The notes: a model not told the origin generated them from the letters alone. Counted from the stretch's first letter, positions 19,024 to 29,492 are shown. The stretch: 64,000 nt of DNA from Crossiella sp. S99.2 (GCF_023094165.1 NZ_JALMDK010000002.1:447541-511540); one strand, 5' to 3'. Made by a program: numbers and translations.

Positions 19024-20019
19024 ATGCTTCGCCAGATCCCGCGACGGCGCGTAGTCGCCGCCGGTGTCGTGACCGTGGTCGCCACCCTGCTCACCGGATG
19101 TACCGGCGGCTCGAGCGGCGGAGCGAATCAGCCGGTCACCGGGCTACGACTGATGGCGCCGGCCAAGGCAGGCGGCGGCTGGCACCAGTCCGCGCAGGCC
19201 ATGCAGGACACCCTGCTCAAGGAGAAGCTGGCCACCGGCGCCCAGGTGTTCAACGTGGAAGGCGCAGGCGGCGTCACTGGCCTCAAGCAGCTGGCCGGGG
19301 AGAAGGACGACAAGCTGCTGATGGTCATGGGCCAGGTCATGGTCGGCGGCATCCTCAACGCCAAGTCCGACAAGACGCTCAAGGACACCACCCCGATCGC
19401 CAAGCTCACCGGCGAGGCGCTGGTCATCGTGATCCCGTCCACCCAGGCCGAGATCAACCTGGAGCAGTTCCTGACCGCCTGGAAGCAGAACCCCAAGGGC
19501 ACCGTGATCACCGGTGGCTCGGCGGGCGGCGCGGACCAGATCCTGGCCGGACTGGTCGCCGACGAGGTCGGCATCGACCCCGGTCAGGTGAACTACGTGG
19601 CCAATTCCGGCGGCGGCGAGGCGGTGGCCAAGCTGCTCTCCGGCGAGGTCAAGGCCGGGATCTCCGGTGTCTCGGAGTTCTCCGAGCACGTCAAGTCCGG
19701 CAAGCTGCGCGCGATCGCGGTCAGCGGGGACAAGCGCTCCACCCTGCTGCCGGACGCCAAGACGCTGCGTGAGCAGGGCGTGCCGATCTCCTACCTCAAC
19801 TGGCGTGGCGTGGTCGCCCGTCCCGGGCTGTCCGACAGCGCCAAGCAGACCCTGGTGGACATGGTCACCAAGATGCGCAACAGCGAGGCGTGGAAGCAGA
19901 CGCTCAAGGCCAAGGACTGGGAGGACGCCTGGTCCACCGGCGCGGACTTCGTGAAGTTCATCGACGAGGACGAGGCGCGGGTCAAGAAGATGCTCGCCGA
20001 GATCGGCGCGGTGAAGTGA
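19024..20019 (+). CDS. tctC: Tripartite tricarboxylate transporter binding lipoprotein TctC (copy 1)
   Basis: A 331-residue solute-binding protein of the Bug/TctC family that captures carboxylates for the TctAB membrane part. The lipobox is LLTGC (Cys26). Family marks include LRLMAPAKAGGGWHQ, FNVEGAGGVTGL and YLNWRGVVARPG. ATG at 19024 follows GGAGGAAGG; an ATG 33 bases upstream is less well placed. The stop overlaps the tctB GTG by 4 bp. The ligand cannot be told from sequence. A close paralogue lies at 22129. Confidence 0.9.
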   Translation: MLRQIPRRRVVAAGVVTVVATLLTGCTGGSSGGANQPVTGLRLMAPAKAGGGWHQSAQAMQDTLLKEKLATGAQVFNVEGAGGVTGLKQLAGEKDDKLLMVMGQVMVGGILNAKSDKTLKDTTPIAKLTGEALVIVIPSTQAEINLEQFLTAWKQNPKGTVITGGSAGGADQILAGLVADEVGIDPGQVNYVANSGGGEAVAKLLSGEVKAGISGVSEFSEHVKSGKLRAIAVSGDKRSTLLPDAKTLREQGVPISYLNWRGVVARPGLSDSAKQTLVDMVTKMRNSEAWKQTLKAKDWEDAWSTGADFVKFIDEDEARVKKMLAEIGAVK

Positions 20020-20558
20020 CCGCTGGCACTGACGAAAGCCCGGCGCTCGGCCGTCCCGGATCCCGGGGCGGCCGAGCCCGCGTCAGCGGCGAGCTGCTGC
20101 TGACCGCGCTGCTCGGCGGGCTCGGGGTGTACGTGCTGATCGAGACCCCGACGATCATGGTGCCGCCGGCCGCCGCGGTGGCCGGGCCACGGCTGTTCCC
20201 CTACCTCATCGGCGGGCTGCTGCTCGGCGTCGCGGTACTGCTGACCGTGCAGGTGCTGCGCGGCCGGCACGCCCCGCCGGAGGAGGGCGAGGACATCGAC
20301 CTCAGCCAGCGCAGCGACAAGCGCGCGGTGTTGCTGCTGGTCGGGCTGTTCGCCGGGCACGCGGTGCTGATCGAGCCGATCGGCTGGCCGCTGGCCGCCG
20401 CGCTGCTCTTCGCAGGCACCGCGGTCATCCTGGGCGCCCGCCGCTGGTGGGTGATCGTGGTCAGCGCGCTGGGCCTGGCGCTGGCGCTGTGGGCGATCTT
20501 CGTCTTCGGGCTCGGCGCCTACCTGCCGGGCGGGCCGTTGCAGGGGCTGATCGGGTGA
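20016..20558 (+). CDS. tctB: Tripartite tricarboxylate transporter small membrane subunit TctB
   Basis: A 180-residue membrane protein with four predicted helices (about residues 27-47, 53-76, 101-118, 122-160 region). [21 protein letters not shown] and [13 protein letters not shown] are typical of the TctB family. GTG at 20016 overlaps the tctC stop; TGA overlaps the tctA GTG. It is the only tctB in the locus although there are two tctA and two tctC genes. Confidence 0.9.
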   Translation: MTAGTDESPALGRPGSRGGRARVSGELLLTALLGGLGVYVLIETPTIMVPPAAAVAGPRLFPYLIGGLLLGVAVLLTVQVLRGRHAPPEEGEDIDLSQRSDKRAVLLLVGLFAGHAVLIEPIGWPLAAALLFAGTAVILGARRWWVIVVSALGLALALWAIFVFGLGAYLPGGPLQGLIG

Positions 20559-22069
20559 GCGCGCTGATCCAGGGGTTCGAGAGCGCGCTGGCGCTGGAGA
20601 ACCTGCTCTTCGCCCTGCTCGGGGTGCTGCTGGGCACCCTGGTCGGGGTGCTGCCCGGGATCGGCCCGGCGATGACGGTGGCGCTGTTGCTGCCGATCAC
20701 CTACCTGGTCCCGCCGGCCGGCGCGCTGATCATGTTCGCCGGGATCTACTACGGCGGCATGTACGGCGGGTCGACCACCTCGATCCTGCTCAACACCCCC
20801 GGCGAGTCCGCCTCCATCATCACCGCGCTGGAGGGCAACAAGATGGCCAGGGCGGGGCGGGGCGCGCAGGCGCTGGCCACCGCAGCCATCGGCTCCTTCG
20901 TCGCGGGCACCATCGGCACCCTGCTGCTGTCCCTGCTCGCCCCGCAGATCGCCGAGTGGGCGATCAAGCTGACCTCGGCGGACTACTTCGCGCTGACCGT
21001 GCTGGCCTTCTGCACCGTCTCGGCCATGCTCGGCGCCTCCCCGCTGCGCGGGGTCGGCTCGCTGGCGCTGGGCCTGTTCCTCGGGCTGATCGGCACCGAA
21101 TCGCTGACCGGGCAGAGCCGGTTCGACTTCGGCGTGGACGAGCTGGGCCGCGGCGTGCCGGTGGTGGTCGCCGCGGTTGGCCTCTTCGCCGTCGGCGAGG
21201 CGCTCTACGTGGCCTCCCGGATGCGGCACGGGGTGCCCGAGGTGATCCCGGTGAACAAGGTGTGGTGGCTGCCCAAGGAGGACTTCAAGCGGTCCTGGTG
21301 GCCCTGGCTGCGCGGCACCGCGATCGGCTTCCCGATCGGCGCGGTCCCGGCGGGCGGCGCCGATGTCACCACCTTCCTCTCCTACGCGGTGGAGAAGAAG
21401 CTGGCCAAGAAGCCGGAGGAGTTCGGCAAGGGCGCGATCGAGGGCGTGGCCGGACCGGAGGCGGCCAACAACGCGGCCGCGGCCGGGGTGCTGGTCCCGT
21501 TGCTCACCCTCGGCCTGCCCACCTCGGCCACCGCGGCGATCATGCTGGCCGCCTTCACCAGCTACAACATCCAGCCCGGCCCGCTGCTGTTCGAGACCGA
21601 GCCGGTGCTGGTGTGGACGCTGATCGCCTCGCTGTACGTGGGCAACGTGATGCTGCTGGTGCTCAACCTGCCGCTGGCCGGGCTGTGGGTGAAGATCTTG
21701 CGAGTTCCGCGGCCCTACCTGTACGCGGGCATCCTGCTGTGCGCCTCGCTGGGCGCCTACGCGGCCAGCAGCGCCTGGCAGGGCCTGATCGTGCTCGCCG
21801 GGATCGGCCTGCTCGGTTTTGTCATGCGGCGCTACGGCTGGCCGGTCGCGCCGGCGGTGCTCGGGCTGATCCTGGGCCCGGTGGCCGAGACCAACCTGCG
21901 CAAGGCGTTGCAGATCAGCCAGGGTGACCTCGGTGCGCTGGTGCACACCCCGTTCTCCATCGTGGTGCTCGGCGCGGCAGTGCTCGCGGTCGGTCTGCCG
22001 CTGGTGCTGCGGGCCAGGGCGGCGCTCAGGAACCGGTCGAGTCCGGCTGAATCCCCATCGAGATATTGA
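20555..22069 (+). CDS. tctA: Tripartite tricarboxylate transporter large membrane subunit TctA (copy 1)
   Basis: A 504-residue transporter protein with 10-12 helices. The TctA marks [37 protein letters not shown] and [14 protein letters not shown] are present. GTG at 20555 overlaps tctB by 4 bp. A second TctA at 23145 is highly similar along its whole length, pointing to a local duplication. A GTTGG/CCAAC hairpin (22072-22088) follows the stop, in an AT-richer gap before the second tctC. Confidence 0.93.
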   Translation: MSALIQGFESALALENLLFALLGVLLGTLVGVLPGIGPAMTVALLLPITYLVPPAGALIMFAGIYYGGMYGGSTTSILLNTPGESASIITALEGNKMARAGRGAQALATAAIGSFVAGTIGTLLLSLLAPQIAEWAIKLTSADYFALTVLAFCTVSAMLGASPLRGVGSLALGLFLGLIGTESLTGQSRFDFGVDELGRGVPVVVAAVGLFAVGEALYVASRMRHGVPEVIPVNKVWWLPKEDFKRSWWPWLRGTAIGFPIGAVPAGGADVTTFLSYAVEKKLAKKPEEFGKGAIEGVAGPEAANNAAAAGVLVPLLTLGLPTSATAAIMLAAFTSYNIQPGPLLFETEPVLVWTLIASLYVGNVMLLVLNLPLAGLWVKILRVPRPYLYAGILLCASLGAYAASSAWQGLIVLAGIGLLGFVMRRYGWPVAPAVLGLILGPVAETNLRKALQISQGDLGALVHTPFSIVVLGAAVLAVGLPLVLRARAALRNRSSPAESPSRY

Positions 22070-22128
22070 AAGTTGGTTCTTTTCCAACGTCCTATCACGC
22101 TATCGCTGTTTGTGGTTGGTTGCTCGCC

Positions 22129-23115
22129 ATGCGTGTTCAACGAGGAATGATGGCCGCGAGTGCGGTACTGCTCGCCGCTGGACTCATCGCGGGCTGTGGT
22201 GGCGCAGGCGCCGCCGGGCCAGGAGCGCCGGTGGAGAAGCTGCGCCTGATGGTGCCCGCCAAGGCGGGCGGTGGCTGGCACCAGACCGCCGAGGCCGTGC
22301 GCAACGTGCTGCAACGGGACAACCTGGCCACCGGCACCGAGGTGTTCAACGTGGCCGGGGCCAACGGCATCACCGGGCTGAACCAGCTCACCGGCGAGCG
22401 CAACGACAAGGTGCTCATGGTGATGGGCAAGGTCATGGTCGCCAGCGTGATCAACTCGAAGTCGGCCAAGACGCTCAAGCAGACCACCCCGCTGGCCCGG
22501 CTCACCAGCGAGAGCATGGCGCTGGTGGTGCCGGCCAAGTCCCCGTACACCAACCTGCAGGAGTTCCTGACCGGCTGGAAGCAGGACAGCAAGGGCACCG
22601 TGGTCACCGGCGGTGTGGTGGCCGACGTGGACCACATCCTGGCCGGGCTGATCGCGGACGAGGTCGGCATCGACCCCAAGATGGTCAACTTCCTGCCGAA
22701 CCAGGGCGGCGGTGGCGAGTCGGTGGCCAAGCTGCTCTCCGGCGAGGCGAAAGCGGGCATCTCCGGCGTCTCCGAGTACGCCGAACAGGTGAAGGCCGGG
22801 AACCTGCGCGCGCTCGCGGTCTCCGGTGAACGGCGGTCCAAGCTGCTGCCTGACGTGAAAACGTTGAAGGAGCAGGGGGTGCCGATCGCCTACGTCAACT
22901 GGCGCGGGATCGTGGGCACCCCGGACCTCGCCGACGGCTCCCGGCAGGAACTGGTCGCCATGCTGACCCGGCTCAAGGACAGCGCGGGCTGGCAGCAGAT
23001 GTTGCGGGACAAGGACTGGGAAGACGCTTTCCTGGCCGGTCCCGAGTTCGACACCTACATCGAGGCGGAGAGCGCCGCCGCGAAGAAGGTGCTCACCGAA
23101 ATCGGGCTGGTCTGA
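22129..23115 (+). CDS. tctC: Tripartite tricarboxylate transporter binding lipoprotein TctC (copy 2)
   Basis: A 328-residue paralogue of the gene at 19024. The lipobox is LIAGC (Cys23); LRLMVPAKAGGGWHQ, FNVAGANGITGLNQL and YVNWRGIVGTPD match copy 1. ATG at 22129 was chosen; ATGs at 22147 and 22150 after CGAGGA, and a TTG at 22066 overlapping tctA, are alternatives. Differences around the central region (VADVD in place of SAGGAD) may change the ligand (inference). Confidence 0.88.
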   Translation: MRVQRGMMAASAVLLAAGLIAGCGGAGAAGPGAPVEKLRLMVPAKAGGGWHQTAEAVRNVLQRDNLATGTEVFNVAGANGITGLNQLTGERNDKVLMVMGKVMVASVINSKSAKTLKQTTPLARLTSESMALVVPAKSPYTNLQEFLTGWKQDSKGTVVTGGVVADVDHILAGLIADEVGIDPKMVNFLPNQGGGGESVAKLLSGEAKAGISGVSEYAEQVKAGNLRALAVSGERRSKLLPDVKTLKEQGVPIAYVNWRGIVGTPDLADGSRQELVAMLTRLKDSAGWQQMLRDKDWEDAFLAGPEFDTYIEAESAAAKKVLTEIGLV

Positions 23116-23144
23116 CCAGCACTCCTTGAGGCAGAGGCAGGGCA

Positions 23145-24656
23145 TTGAGCACGTTCGACTACGTCATGCAGGGGTTCGCCGCCGCGGTCACCCCGGAGAA
23201 CCTGCTCTTCGCCCTGCTCGGGGTGCTGCTGGGCACCCTGGTCGGGGTGTTGCCGGGGATCGGCCCCGCGATGACCGTCGCCCTGCTGCTGCCGATCACC
23301 TACTCGGTGCCTGCCGCGGCCGCGCTGATCTTGTTCGCCGGGGTGCTCTACGGCGGGATGTACGGCGGGTCCACCACGTCCATCCTGCTCAACACCCCCG
23401 GTGAATCGGCCTCGGTGATCACCGCGCTGGAGGGCAACAAGATGGCCAGGGCGGGCCGGGGGGCACAGGCGCTGGCCACCGCCGCCCTCGGTTCGTTCGT
23501 GGCGGGCACCATCGGCACCGTGCTGCTGGCCCTGCTCGCCCCGCAGGTCGCCGACTGGGCGGTGCACCTGACCTCCGCGGACTACTTCGCGCTGACCATG
23601 CTCGCCTTCTGCACGGTGGCCACCATGCTCGGCGGCAGCGCGGTCCGCGGGTTCGCCGCACTGGCCCTCGGCCTGGCCCTCGGGCTGGTGGGCCTGGACC
23701 CGATGTCCAGCCAGGAGCGCTTCACCATGGGCGTGGGCGAGCTGGCCAACGGGGTCGACCTGGTGATCGCCGCGGTGGGCCTGTTCGCGGTCGGCGAGGC
23801 CCTCTACACCGCCTCCAGGCTGCGCCACGGCGCCCCGGAGGTGATTCCGGTCAACCGGGTCTGGTGGCTGCCCAAGGAGGACCTCAAGCGCTCCTGGAAG
23901 CCCTGGCTGCGCGGGGCGGCACTGGGCTTCCCGCTCGGCGCGGTGCCCGCGGGCGGCCCGGTGATCTCCACCTTCCTCTCCTACGCGGTGGAGAAGAAGC
24001 TGACCAAGCACCCGGAGGAGTTCGGCAAGGGCGCGATCGAGGGGGTGGCCGGGCCGGAGGCGGCGAACAACGCGGGCGCCGCGGGCATGCTGGTGCCGCT
24101 GCTCACCCTGGGGCTGCCCACCTCGGCCACGGCGGCGGTGATGCTGGCCGCCTTCGGCAGCTACAGCATCGAACCCGGTCCGCTGCTGTTCCAGACCCAG
24201 CCGCTGCTGGTCTGGACGCTGATCGCCTCGCTGTATCTGGGCAATGTGATGTTGCTGGTCTTAAATCTGCCGCTTGTTGGCATCTGGGTGAAAATTCTGC
24301 GGATTCCGCGTCCATATCTTTATGCGGGCATCTTGGTCTGCGCCTCGCTCGGGGCGTATGCGGGCAGCCAGCAGTACTCGGGTCTGCTCGTGCTGCTGGC
24401 CCTGGGCGTGGCCGGACTGGCCATGCGCCGCTACGGCTGGCCGGTGCTGCCCGCCATCCTCGGCCTGGTGCTCGGCCCGATCGCCGAGGAGAACCTGCGC
24501 AAGGCGCTGCAGGTCAGCCAGGGTGATCCGGGGGCGCTGGTGGCCAGCCCGTTCGCCAAGATCGTGCTCGGGCTGGCGGTGCTGAGCCTGCTGGTCCCGC
24601 TGGTGCTGCGCGGCCTGCGGGCGGCCCGCGCCCGCTCGGCTGCGCCGGTCAGCTGA
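23145..24656 (+). CDS. tctA: Tripartite tricarboxylate transporter large membrane subunit TctA (copy 2)
   Basis: A 503-residue paralogue of the copy at 20555, with the same [17 protein letters not shown] and [18 protein letters not shown] motifs. The start is a TTG at 23145. No tctB lies between it and the preceding tctC, so it would have to share the single TctB or act without one. Bases about 24243-24335 differ in codon use from the rest: AT-ending codons and one TTA leucine codon (24261-24263), where copy 1 has GC-rich synonyms. TTA is rare in such genomes and can limit translation through the bldA-type tRNA. Confidence 0.92.
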   Translation: MSTFDYVMQGFAAAVTPENLLFALLGVLLGTLVGVLPGIGPAMTVALLLPITYSVPAAAALILFAGVLYGGMYGGSTTSILLNTPGESASVITALEGNKMARAGRGAQALATAALGSFVAGTIGTVLLALLAPQVADWAVHLTSADYFALTMLAFCTVATMLGGSAVRGFAALALGLALGLVGLDPMSSQERFTMGVGELANGVDLVIAAVGLFAVGEALYTASRLRHGAPEVIPVNRVWWLPKEDLKRSWKPWLRGAALGFPLGAVPAGGPVISTFLSYAVEKKLTKHPEEFGKGAIEGVAGPEAANNAGAAGMLVPLLTLGLPTSATAAVMLAAFGSYSIEPGPLLFQTQPLLVWTLIASLYLGNVMLLVLNLPLVGIWVKILRIPRPYLYAGILVCASLGAYAGSQQYSGLLVLLALGVAGLAMRRYGWPVLPAILGLVLGPIAEENLRKALQVSQGDPGALVASPFAKIVLGLAVLSLLVPLVLRGLRAARARSAAPVS

Positions 24657-24665
24657 CCAGGTCGC

Positions 24666-25649
24666 TCAGTTGACCGGGTTGGAGGGCGGCAGCAGCTGGA
24701 GCACGTCGAGCCGGGTGTTGAGCATCCGGGTGCTCTCCATCATGTCCGCGACCCGCTGCAACCGGACCGGGTTGATCGACACCGGGTAGGTGCCCACCGC
24801 CACCAGGGCCGCGGTCAGGTTGTCCAGCTCGGCGTACTTGACCAGCACCTCCTGCACCTTCAGGTGGTTGGTGCCGAGCAGCTGGGCGTCGGCGAGCACC
24901 TTGCGGAAGGCGGCGTAGGTCTTGGGGCTCTCCTCGGCGGACTTGCGAATCGCGGCGTAGCCCGACATCGGGAAGTCCAGGGTGCCGCCGCGGGCGGTGT
25001 CGCTGAGCACGACCGCGCCGATGGTCTTCTGGATCCGGGTGATGTGCGGCTCGACCATCCAGGCGGCGTCGATCTTGCTCGCGACCAGTTCGGACTCCAT
25101 CTTGCTGAAGTCCATCGGCTTGAGGTTGAAGTTGGGCGCGCCCGCCGCGTTCATCACGCTCTTGGTGGTCAGCGCGCCGATGCTGTCCAGCGCGTCCACC
25201 CCGATGGTCGGCTTGCTCACGCCGCGGTTGAGCGCGACGAAGTTGGAGTTCTTCAGCGTGACCAGCGCCATGGTGTTGGTGCCTGCCTGGTACGCCTCGC
25301 CCTGCAACTGCAGGTCGGTGCCCTCCGAGGCGGCCTTGAAGAAGGTCACATGGCTGGCGAAGGCGATGTCGATGGTCCCGTTGCGCAGGGATTCCATCGC
25401 CTGCTTCTCGTTGTCCTGCGGGATCGCGTCGATGTTGAGGCCGGCGGCGGCGAACTTGCCGTCCTCCTTGGCCATGTACAGCGGCGCCACATCCACCAGC
25501 GGCAGGATGCCCACCCGCAGGTTGGTCTTCTCCAGCACCGGCTTGGTCCCGGCGCTGTCGCCCCCGAACAGCGAGCAGCTCGCCGTGACCGCCACCATCG
25601 CCGTGCTCAGCGCCACTGCCACGCCACGTCGCAGCGTCTTGTTCGCCAT
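24666..25649 (-). CDS. ABC-type substrate-binding lipoprotein (NMT1/SsuA/TauA-like)
   Basis: A 327-residue lipoprotein (lipobox VTASC, Cys25). LRVGILPLVDVAPLYMAKEDGKF followed by GLNI and QAMESLRNGTIDIAFA are typical of the NMT1/SsuA-type binding proteins for taurine, sulfonates, nitrate or thiamine precursors. ATG at 25649 begins a normal signal peptide; the frame is open upstream. No permease or ATPase is next to it, so it is an orphan component. It is convergent with tctA copy 2, with a 9-bp gap. Confidence 0.85.
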   Translation of the reverse strand: MANKTLRRGVAVALSTAMVAVTASCSLFGGDSAGTKPVLEKTNLRVGILPLVDVAPLYMAKEDGKFAAAGLNIDAIPQDNEKQAMESLRNGTIDIAFASHVTFFKAASEGTDLQLQGEAYQAGTNTMALVTLKNSNFVALNRGVSKPTIGVDALDSIGALTTKSVMNAAGAPNFNLKPMDFSKMESELVASKIDAAWMVEPHITRIQKTIGAVVLSDTARGGTLDFPMSGYAAIRKSAEESPKTYAAFRKVLADAQLLGTNHLKVQEVLVKYAELDNLTAALVAVGTYPVSINPVRLQRVADMMESTRMLNTRLDVLQLLPPSNPVN

Positions 25650-26021
25650 CGGGAGAGCCTCTCGCCGTCCTGCCTTCGTGCCGCATACCACCACGGCTGA
25701 CCTACACCGCGACGCACGCTCTGTCTGTGCGCAGTGTCGCAGTGTGCCGGAAGACGATGCTATCGAGGTAAGCGCCACCCACAAGAAGGACTTCAGATAG
25801 AGCTTTGGACACGTTCCGCAATCTTGCCCTTTCGCGCTGTGGGGGATTCCCACTAGGCTCTCCGGCCTAGCCGCTGGTGGTTCAGCTCTGCCACGCGTGT
25901 GCTCGGCGCCAACCCCCCTGGCGTCCCGAGTAAGAGCTGTGCTGCAATTCGGCCCGATTCGCGAGTCCAACCTCGGTCCGGGGAGGGACCGGGACACTGC
26001 TGCTGGAAGAGGAAGCCCAGG
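25650..26021. other. Divergent intergenic region
   Basis: A 372-bp space between the divergent NMT1-like gene and the conservon. It should carry promoters for both, but no clear consensus boxes stand out. A small hairpin GTGGG-GGATT-CCCAC lies at about 25838-25852. No gene is seen. Confidence 0.5.
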
Positions 26022-29000
26022 GTGGCCCGTCGAGAGAAAGGTCCCAGCCAGCGTGGCGCGGGGGAAGCCCCGCGCTCGGAGACCCCCGAAAAGGGTGATG
26101 AGGCGGCTTCGAAGAGTAATGGGGCCACGCAGGAGCGGGGAACCGCGACACCGGACTCCACACCGGTGAGCACGGGCAAACCGTTGCAGTCCAGGTCGGT
26201 CCAGGAGGCGGGCACGGCCCGCTGGCGCCTGCGCAACTGGCGACTGCGGAGCAAGCTGCTCGCTGTCCTCCTCATCCCGACGGTGGTCGCCCTCGTGCTG
26301 GGTGGCGTCCAGGTGATCAACGAGATCGACCAGGCCGGCCGGCTGGCCAGGTTGGCGACACAGGCTCAGTTGCAGGGCAGTGTGTCCACACTGGTGCACC
26401 AGATGCAGCGCGAGCGGGACCTCACGGTCCGGTTCGTGGCCTCGTCCAACGACGAGCGGAACGACCAGTCCCCGGTGCTGGATCGCCAGCGCAAGCGCGT
26501 CATCGACGCCACCGAGGTGCTGCGCAACCAGCTCAACGAGGTCGGGCCCTCACTGGATGAGACCACCCGGCGCTCCTACATCACCGTCGTACAGCAGCTT
26601 GAGCGGCTCAACCGGCTCCGTCAGGTGGCCGGGCTCACCGCGTACCCCGAGACCGAGATCCTGCGTAACTACACCGAGTCCATCCAGGCCCTGCTCGACC
26701 TGGGTGAGATCGCGGGCACCCAGGCCGACCAGCCGGAACTGATCCGGCTGCAGCTGGCCGCGGTCGCCCTCGGCCGGGCCAAGGAGCAGGTCTCCCGCAA
26801 GCGCGCGATCCTGCTGGACATCCTCCAGCAGAAGAAGTTCGAGCAGAACCAGACCAGGCAGATCCTGGCCGCGGACGCCGAACTGGAGGCCGCGCGCAAC
26901 GACTTCCGCAAGTCGGCCACGCCCGAGCAGCGCAGGCAGTACGACGACACCGTCACCGGTCTGATCGTCGACGTGGCCAACAACCTGCAGGAGGCGGTGC
27001 TCCAGGTCGCGGCTTCGGCGCAGACCCCGCCCGCCTCGGCCTTCGCCAACCTGCAGACCGACAACTGGGACATGGCAGCGACGCTGACCATCAACCTGAA
27101 CCAGCGGGTGCAGAACTCGCTCATCGAGCAGTTCAAGGCGGACACCGCGGCCGCGGCGGCGGAGGTGCGCGCCTCGGCGACCACCCGGTCCATCCTGGTG
27201 CTCGCCGCGCTCGCGCTGGCGGTGTTCCTGGCGATGCTGGTGGCCTACTCGCTGCTGCGCCCGCTGCGCATCCTGCGCCGCACGGCGCTGGAGGTGGCCG
27301 ACCGCAAGCTGCCCGAGGCGGTCGAGCGGATCCTGGCCGCGCCGGACCCGGCCGAGGCGGCCAAGACCGCCATCGAACCGGTGCCGGTGCACACCCGCGA
27401 GGAGGTCGGGCAGGTCGCCCGGTCCTTCGACGCGGTCCACGGCGAGGCGGTCCGGCTGGCGGCCGAACAGGCCCTGCTGCGGGACAACGTGAACGCGATG
27501 TTCGTCAACCTCTCCCGCCGCTCCCAGGCCCTGGTGGAACGCCAGCTCAGCCTGATCGACCGGCTGGAGCAGGACGAGCAGGACCCGGACCAGCTCTCCA
27601 GCCTGTTCGAGCTGGACCACCTGGCCACTCGAATGCGCCGCAACAGCGAGAACCTGCTGGTCCTCGCGGGCACCGACCTCACCAGGCGGCTCACCCGCCC
27701 GGTGCCGGTGGCCGAGGTGGTCGGCGCGGCCGTGTCCGAGGTCGAGCAGTACGCCAGGGTGCAGGTCACCGCGGTCCCCGACCTGGCGGTGATGGGCCGC
27801 GCGGTCAACGACGTGGTGCACCTGGTGGCCGAGCTGCTGGACAACGCCACCGCGTTCTCCGACCCGAACACCAAGGTCACCGTGCGCACCGCGCGGACCC
27901 GCAAGGGCGAGCTGGCGATCGAGATCAGCGACCGCGGTGTGGGCATGCCCGAGCAGGAGATCAACGACTACAACCAGCGGCTCGCCGAGCCGCCCGAGGT
28001 CGACGTCGCGGTCTCCCGCCGGATGGGCCTGTTCGTGGTCGGCCGGCTGGCCCAGCGGCACGACATCCGGGTCCGCCTGCGCAACAACGAGGACATCGAG
28101 GGCGGCACCACCGCGCTCGTGGTGGTCCCGGCCGAACTGATCCAGCCGCTCAGCTCGCCCGCCGCGAGCCGCACCTCGGCCGGATCGCTGTTCACCCAGT
28201 CGCACACGGGTTCGCAGCCGCCGGTGCTCTCGCCCTACCAGCAGACCGCCGCGTCGGTGATCAACACCGGCGAGCACCGTTCGCTGTTCACCGCGGCCAA
28301 TGACCCGGTGGAGCAGAGCCAGCCCTCGTTGCCGCCGATTCCGCCGGTGGCCGAGCCGGAGCTGCCCGCCGAGATCAGCGCACCGGTGGCGGCCGAGCCC
28401 GCCGAGCACACGGACCTGTCCGTGCAGGTGTTCACCAGCCGGGGCGAGCAGGATCCGGCGGCCCCGCCGGAGCTGTCCGCGCCGAGGGACATCTTCCAGC
28501 CGGTGGTCCCGCCCGAGCCGCAGCCCGACCCGGAGCCTGCTCCGGAGCCCGAGCCGGACCCGCTCGCCGAGCGGACCCAGGCCGGGTACAGCAACCCGAT
28601 CGTGCCCAGGGCCTCGATCACGCCGCCTGCCTACGGCGCGCTGAACGGGACGGGGGAGCGGCCCAAGGGCGTCGAGTACGACCTGGACGCGCCCACCGAA
28701 CGGCTGCCGATCTACGAAGCGGTGCTCTCGCAGTGGTTCCAGGCGGTGGACAGCGAGCCGGTCGGCGGGGCAGCCCCCTACCTCGGCTCTGACCGCGGTG
28801 ACCTGGGCCTCGGCCCGGTCCCGCCGGTGAAGAAGCAGTCCGGCACGCCCGCCCCGGAATCCCGGCCGGAGCCCAGGACCGAGCAGGTCCGCCTGCCCGA
28901 GCCGAAGACCGAGCAGGTCCGGCTGCCCGCGCCCGAGCCCAAGACCGAGCAGGTCAAGGCGCCCGAGCCGCAGCGACCGGTGGAGCCGGAACGTCCGGTG

Positions 29001-29492
29001 GAGCGCTCGGCGCCGCAGCCCACCCTCAATGAGGCAGCGGCCGGTCGGAGTGGGACAGCAGAGCCGGAGCAGGCGCCTGCTCCGCAGCGACGCCCGGCGG
29101 TTGAACGTCCGGCCGCCCGCCTCCAGGATGAGACGGTGACCGCGCACCGGCCCGCCACCGACTGGCACTCGCCAGGCGATGACGGCTGGCAGGCCGCGCA
29201 GGCGGTGCTGAGCAGCGCCAACTCGCTGTCCGCGCAGACCACGGCCGGCCTGCCCAAGCGGGTGCCCAAGGCCCACCTGGTCCCGGGTTCGGCGGCGCCT
29301 CGTCAGCAGTTGCCGTCGAAGGCGCCGGCGTCCGGTCGCTCCGCGGACAATGTTCGTGGGAGGATGTCAAGTTTCCAGCAGGGAATCCGCCGGGGACGAC
29401 ACAGCAGGATCGACGTCCTGACCAACGAGTCGGCACCGAACGATGACGAGACCCGCTCCAACGGGCAGGCGAGGAACGAGGAGCAGCCGTGA
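26022..29492 (+). CDS. cvnA: Conservon sensor kinase CvnA (NIT domain, HAMP, HATPase)
   Basis: A 1156-residue membrane histidine-kinase-like protein. Order: basic N-terminus; TM1 about 77-97; extracytoplasmic nitrate/nitrite-sensing (NIT) domain with MQRERDLTVRF; TM2 about 390-412; HAMP; FVNLSRRSQALVERQL and DHLATRMRRNSENLLVLAG; HATPase with the N-box ELLDNAT near 603; and a long Pro/Glu-rich tail with three EQVRLP/EQVKAP-type repeats. GTG at 26022 has GGAAGAGGAAG upstream. It heads a cvnABCD operon, whose proteins resemble a membrane-bound G-protein switch in Streptomyces. The C-terminal tail looks disordered. Confidence 0.9.
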   Translation: MARREKGPSQRGAGEAPRSETPEKGDEAASKSNGATQERGTATPDSTPVSTGKPLQSRSVQEAGTARWRLRNWRLRSKLLAVLLIPTVVALVLGGVQVINEIDQAGRLARLATQAQLQGSVSTLVHQMQRERDLTVRFVASSNDERNDQSPVLDRQRKRVIDATEVLRNQLNEVGPSLDETTRRSYITVVQQLERLNRLRQVAGLTAYPETEILRNYTESIQALLDLGEIAGTQADQPELIRLQLAAVALGRAKEQVSRKRAILLDILQQKKFEQNQTRQILAADAELEAARNDFRKSATPEQRRQYDDTVTGLIVDVANNLQEAVLQVAASAQTPPASAFANLQTDNWDMAATLTINLNQRVQNSLIEQFKADTAAAAAEVRASATTRSILVLAALALAVFLAMLVAYSLLRPLRILRRTALEVADRKLPEAVERILAAPDPAEAAKTAIEPVPVHTREEVGQVARSFDAVHGEAVRLAAEQALLRDNVNAMFVNLSRRSQALVERQLSLIDRLEQDEQDPDQLSSLFELDHLATRMRRNSENLLVLAGTDLTRRLTRPVPVAEVVGAAVSEVEQYARVQVTAVPDLAVMGRAVNDVVHLVAELLDNATAFSDPNTKVTVRTARTRKGELAIEISDRGVGMPEQEINDYNQRLAEPPEVDVAVSRRMGLFVVGRLAQRHDIRVRLRNNEDIEGGTTALVVVPAELIQPLSSPAASRTSAGSLFTQSHTGSQPPVLSPYQQTAASVINTGEHRSLFTAANDPVEQSQPSLPPIPPVAEPELPAEISAPVAAEPAEHTDLSVQVFTSRGEQDPAAPPELSAPRDIFQPVVPPEPQPDPEPAPEPEPDPLAERTQAGYSNPIVPRASITPPAYGALNGTGERPKGVEYDLDAPTERLPIYEAVLSQWFQAVDSEPVGGAAPYLGSDRGDLGLGPVPPVKKQSGTPAPESRPEPRTEQVRLPEPKTEQVRLPAPEPKTEQVKAPEPQRPVEPERPVERSAPQPTLNEAAAGRSGTAEPEQAPAPQRRPAVERPAARLQDETVTAHRPATDWHSPGDDGWQAAQAVLSSANSLSAQTTAGLPKRVPKAHLVPGSAAPRQQLPSKAPASGRSADNVRGRMSSFQQGIRRGRHSRIDVLTNESAPNDDETRSNGQARNEEQP

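Noticed and set aside
26550..29276. 908-codon minus-strand frame opposite cvnA
   Set aside because: Arg/Leu/Gly-rich translation without a recognisable motif; shadow of cvnA.
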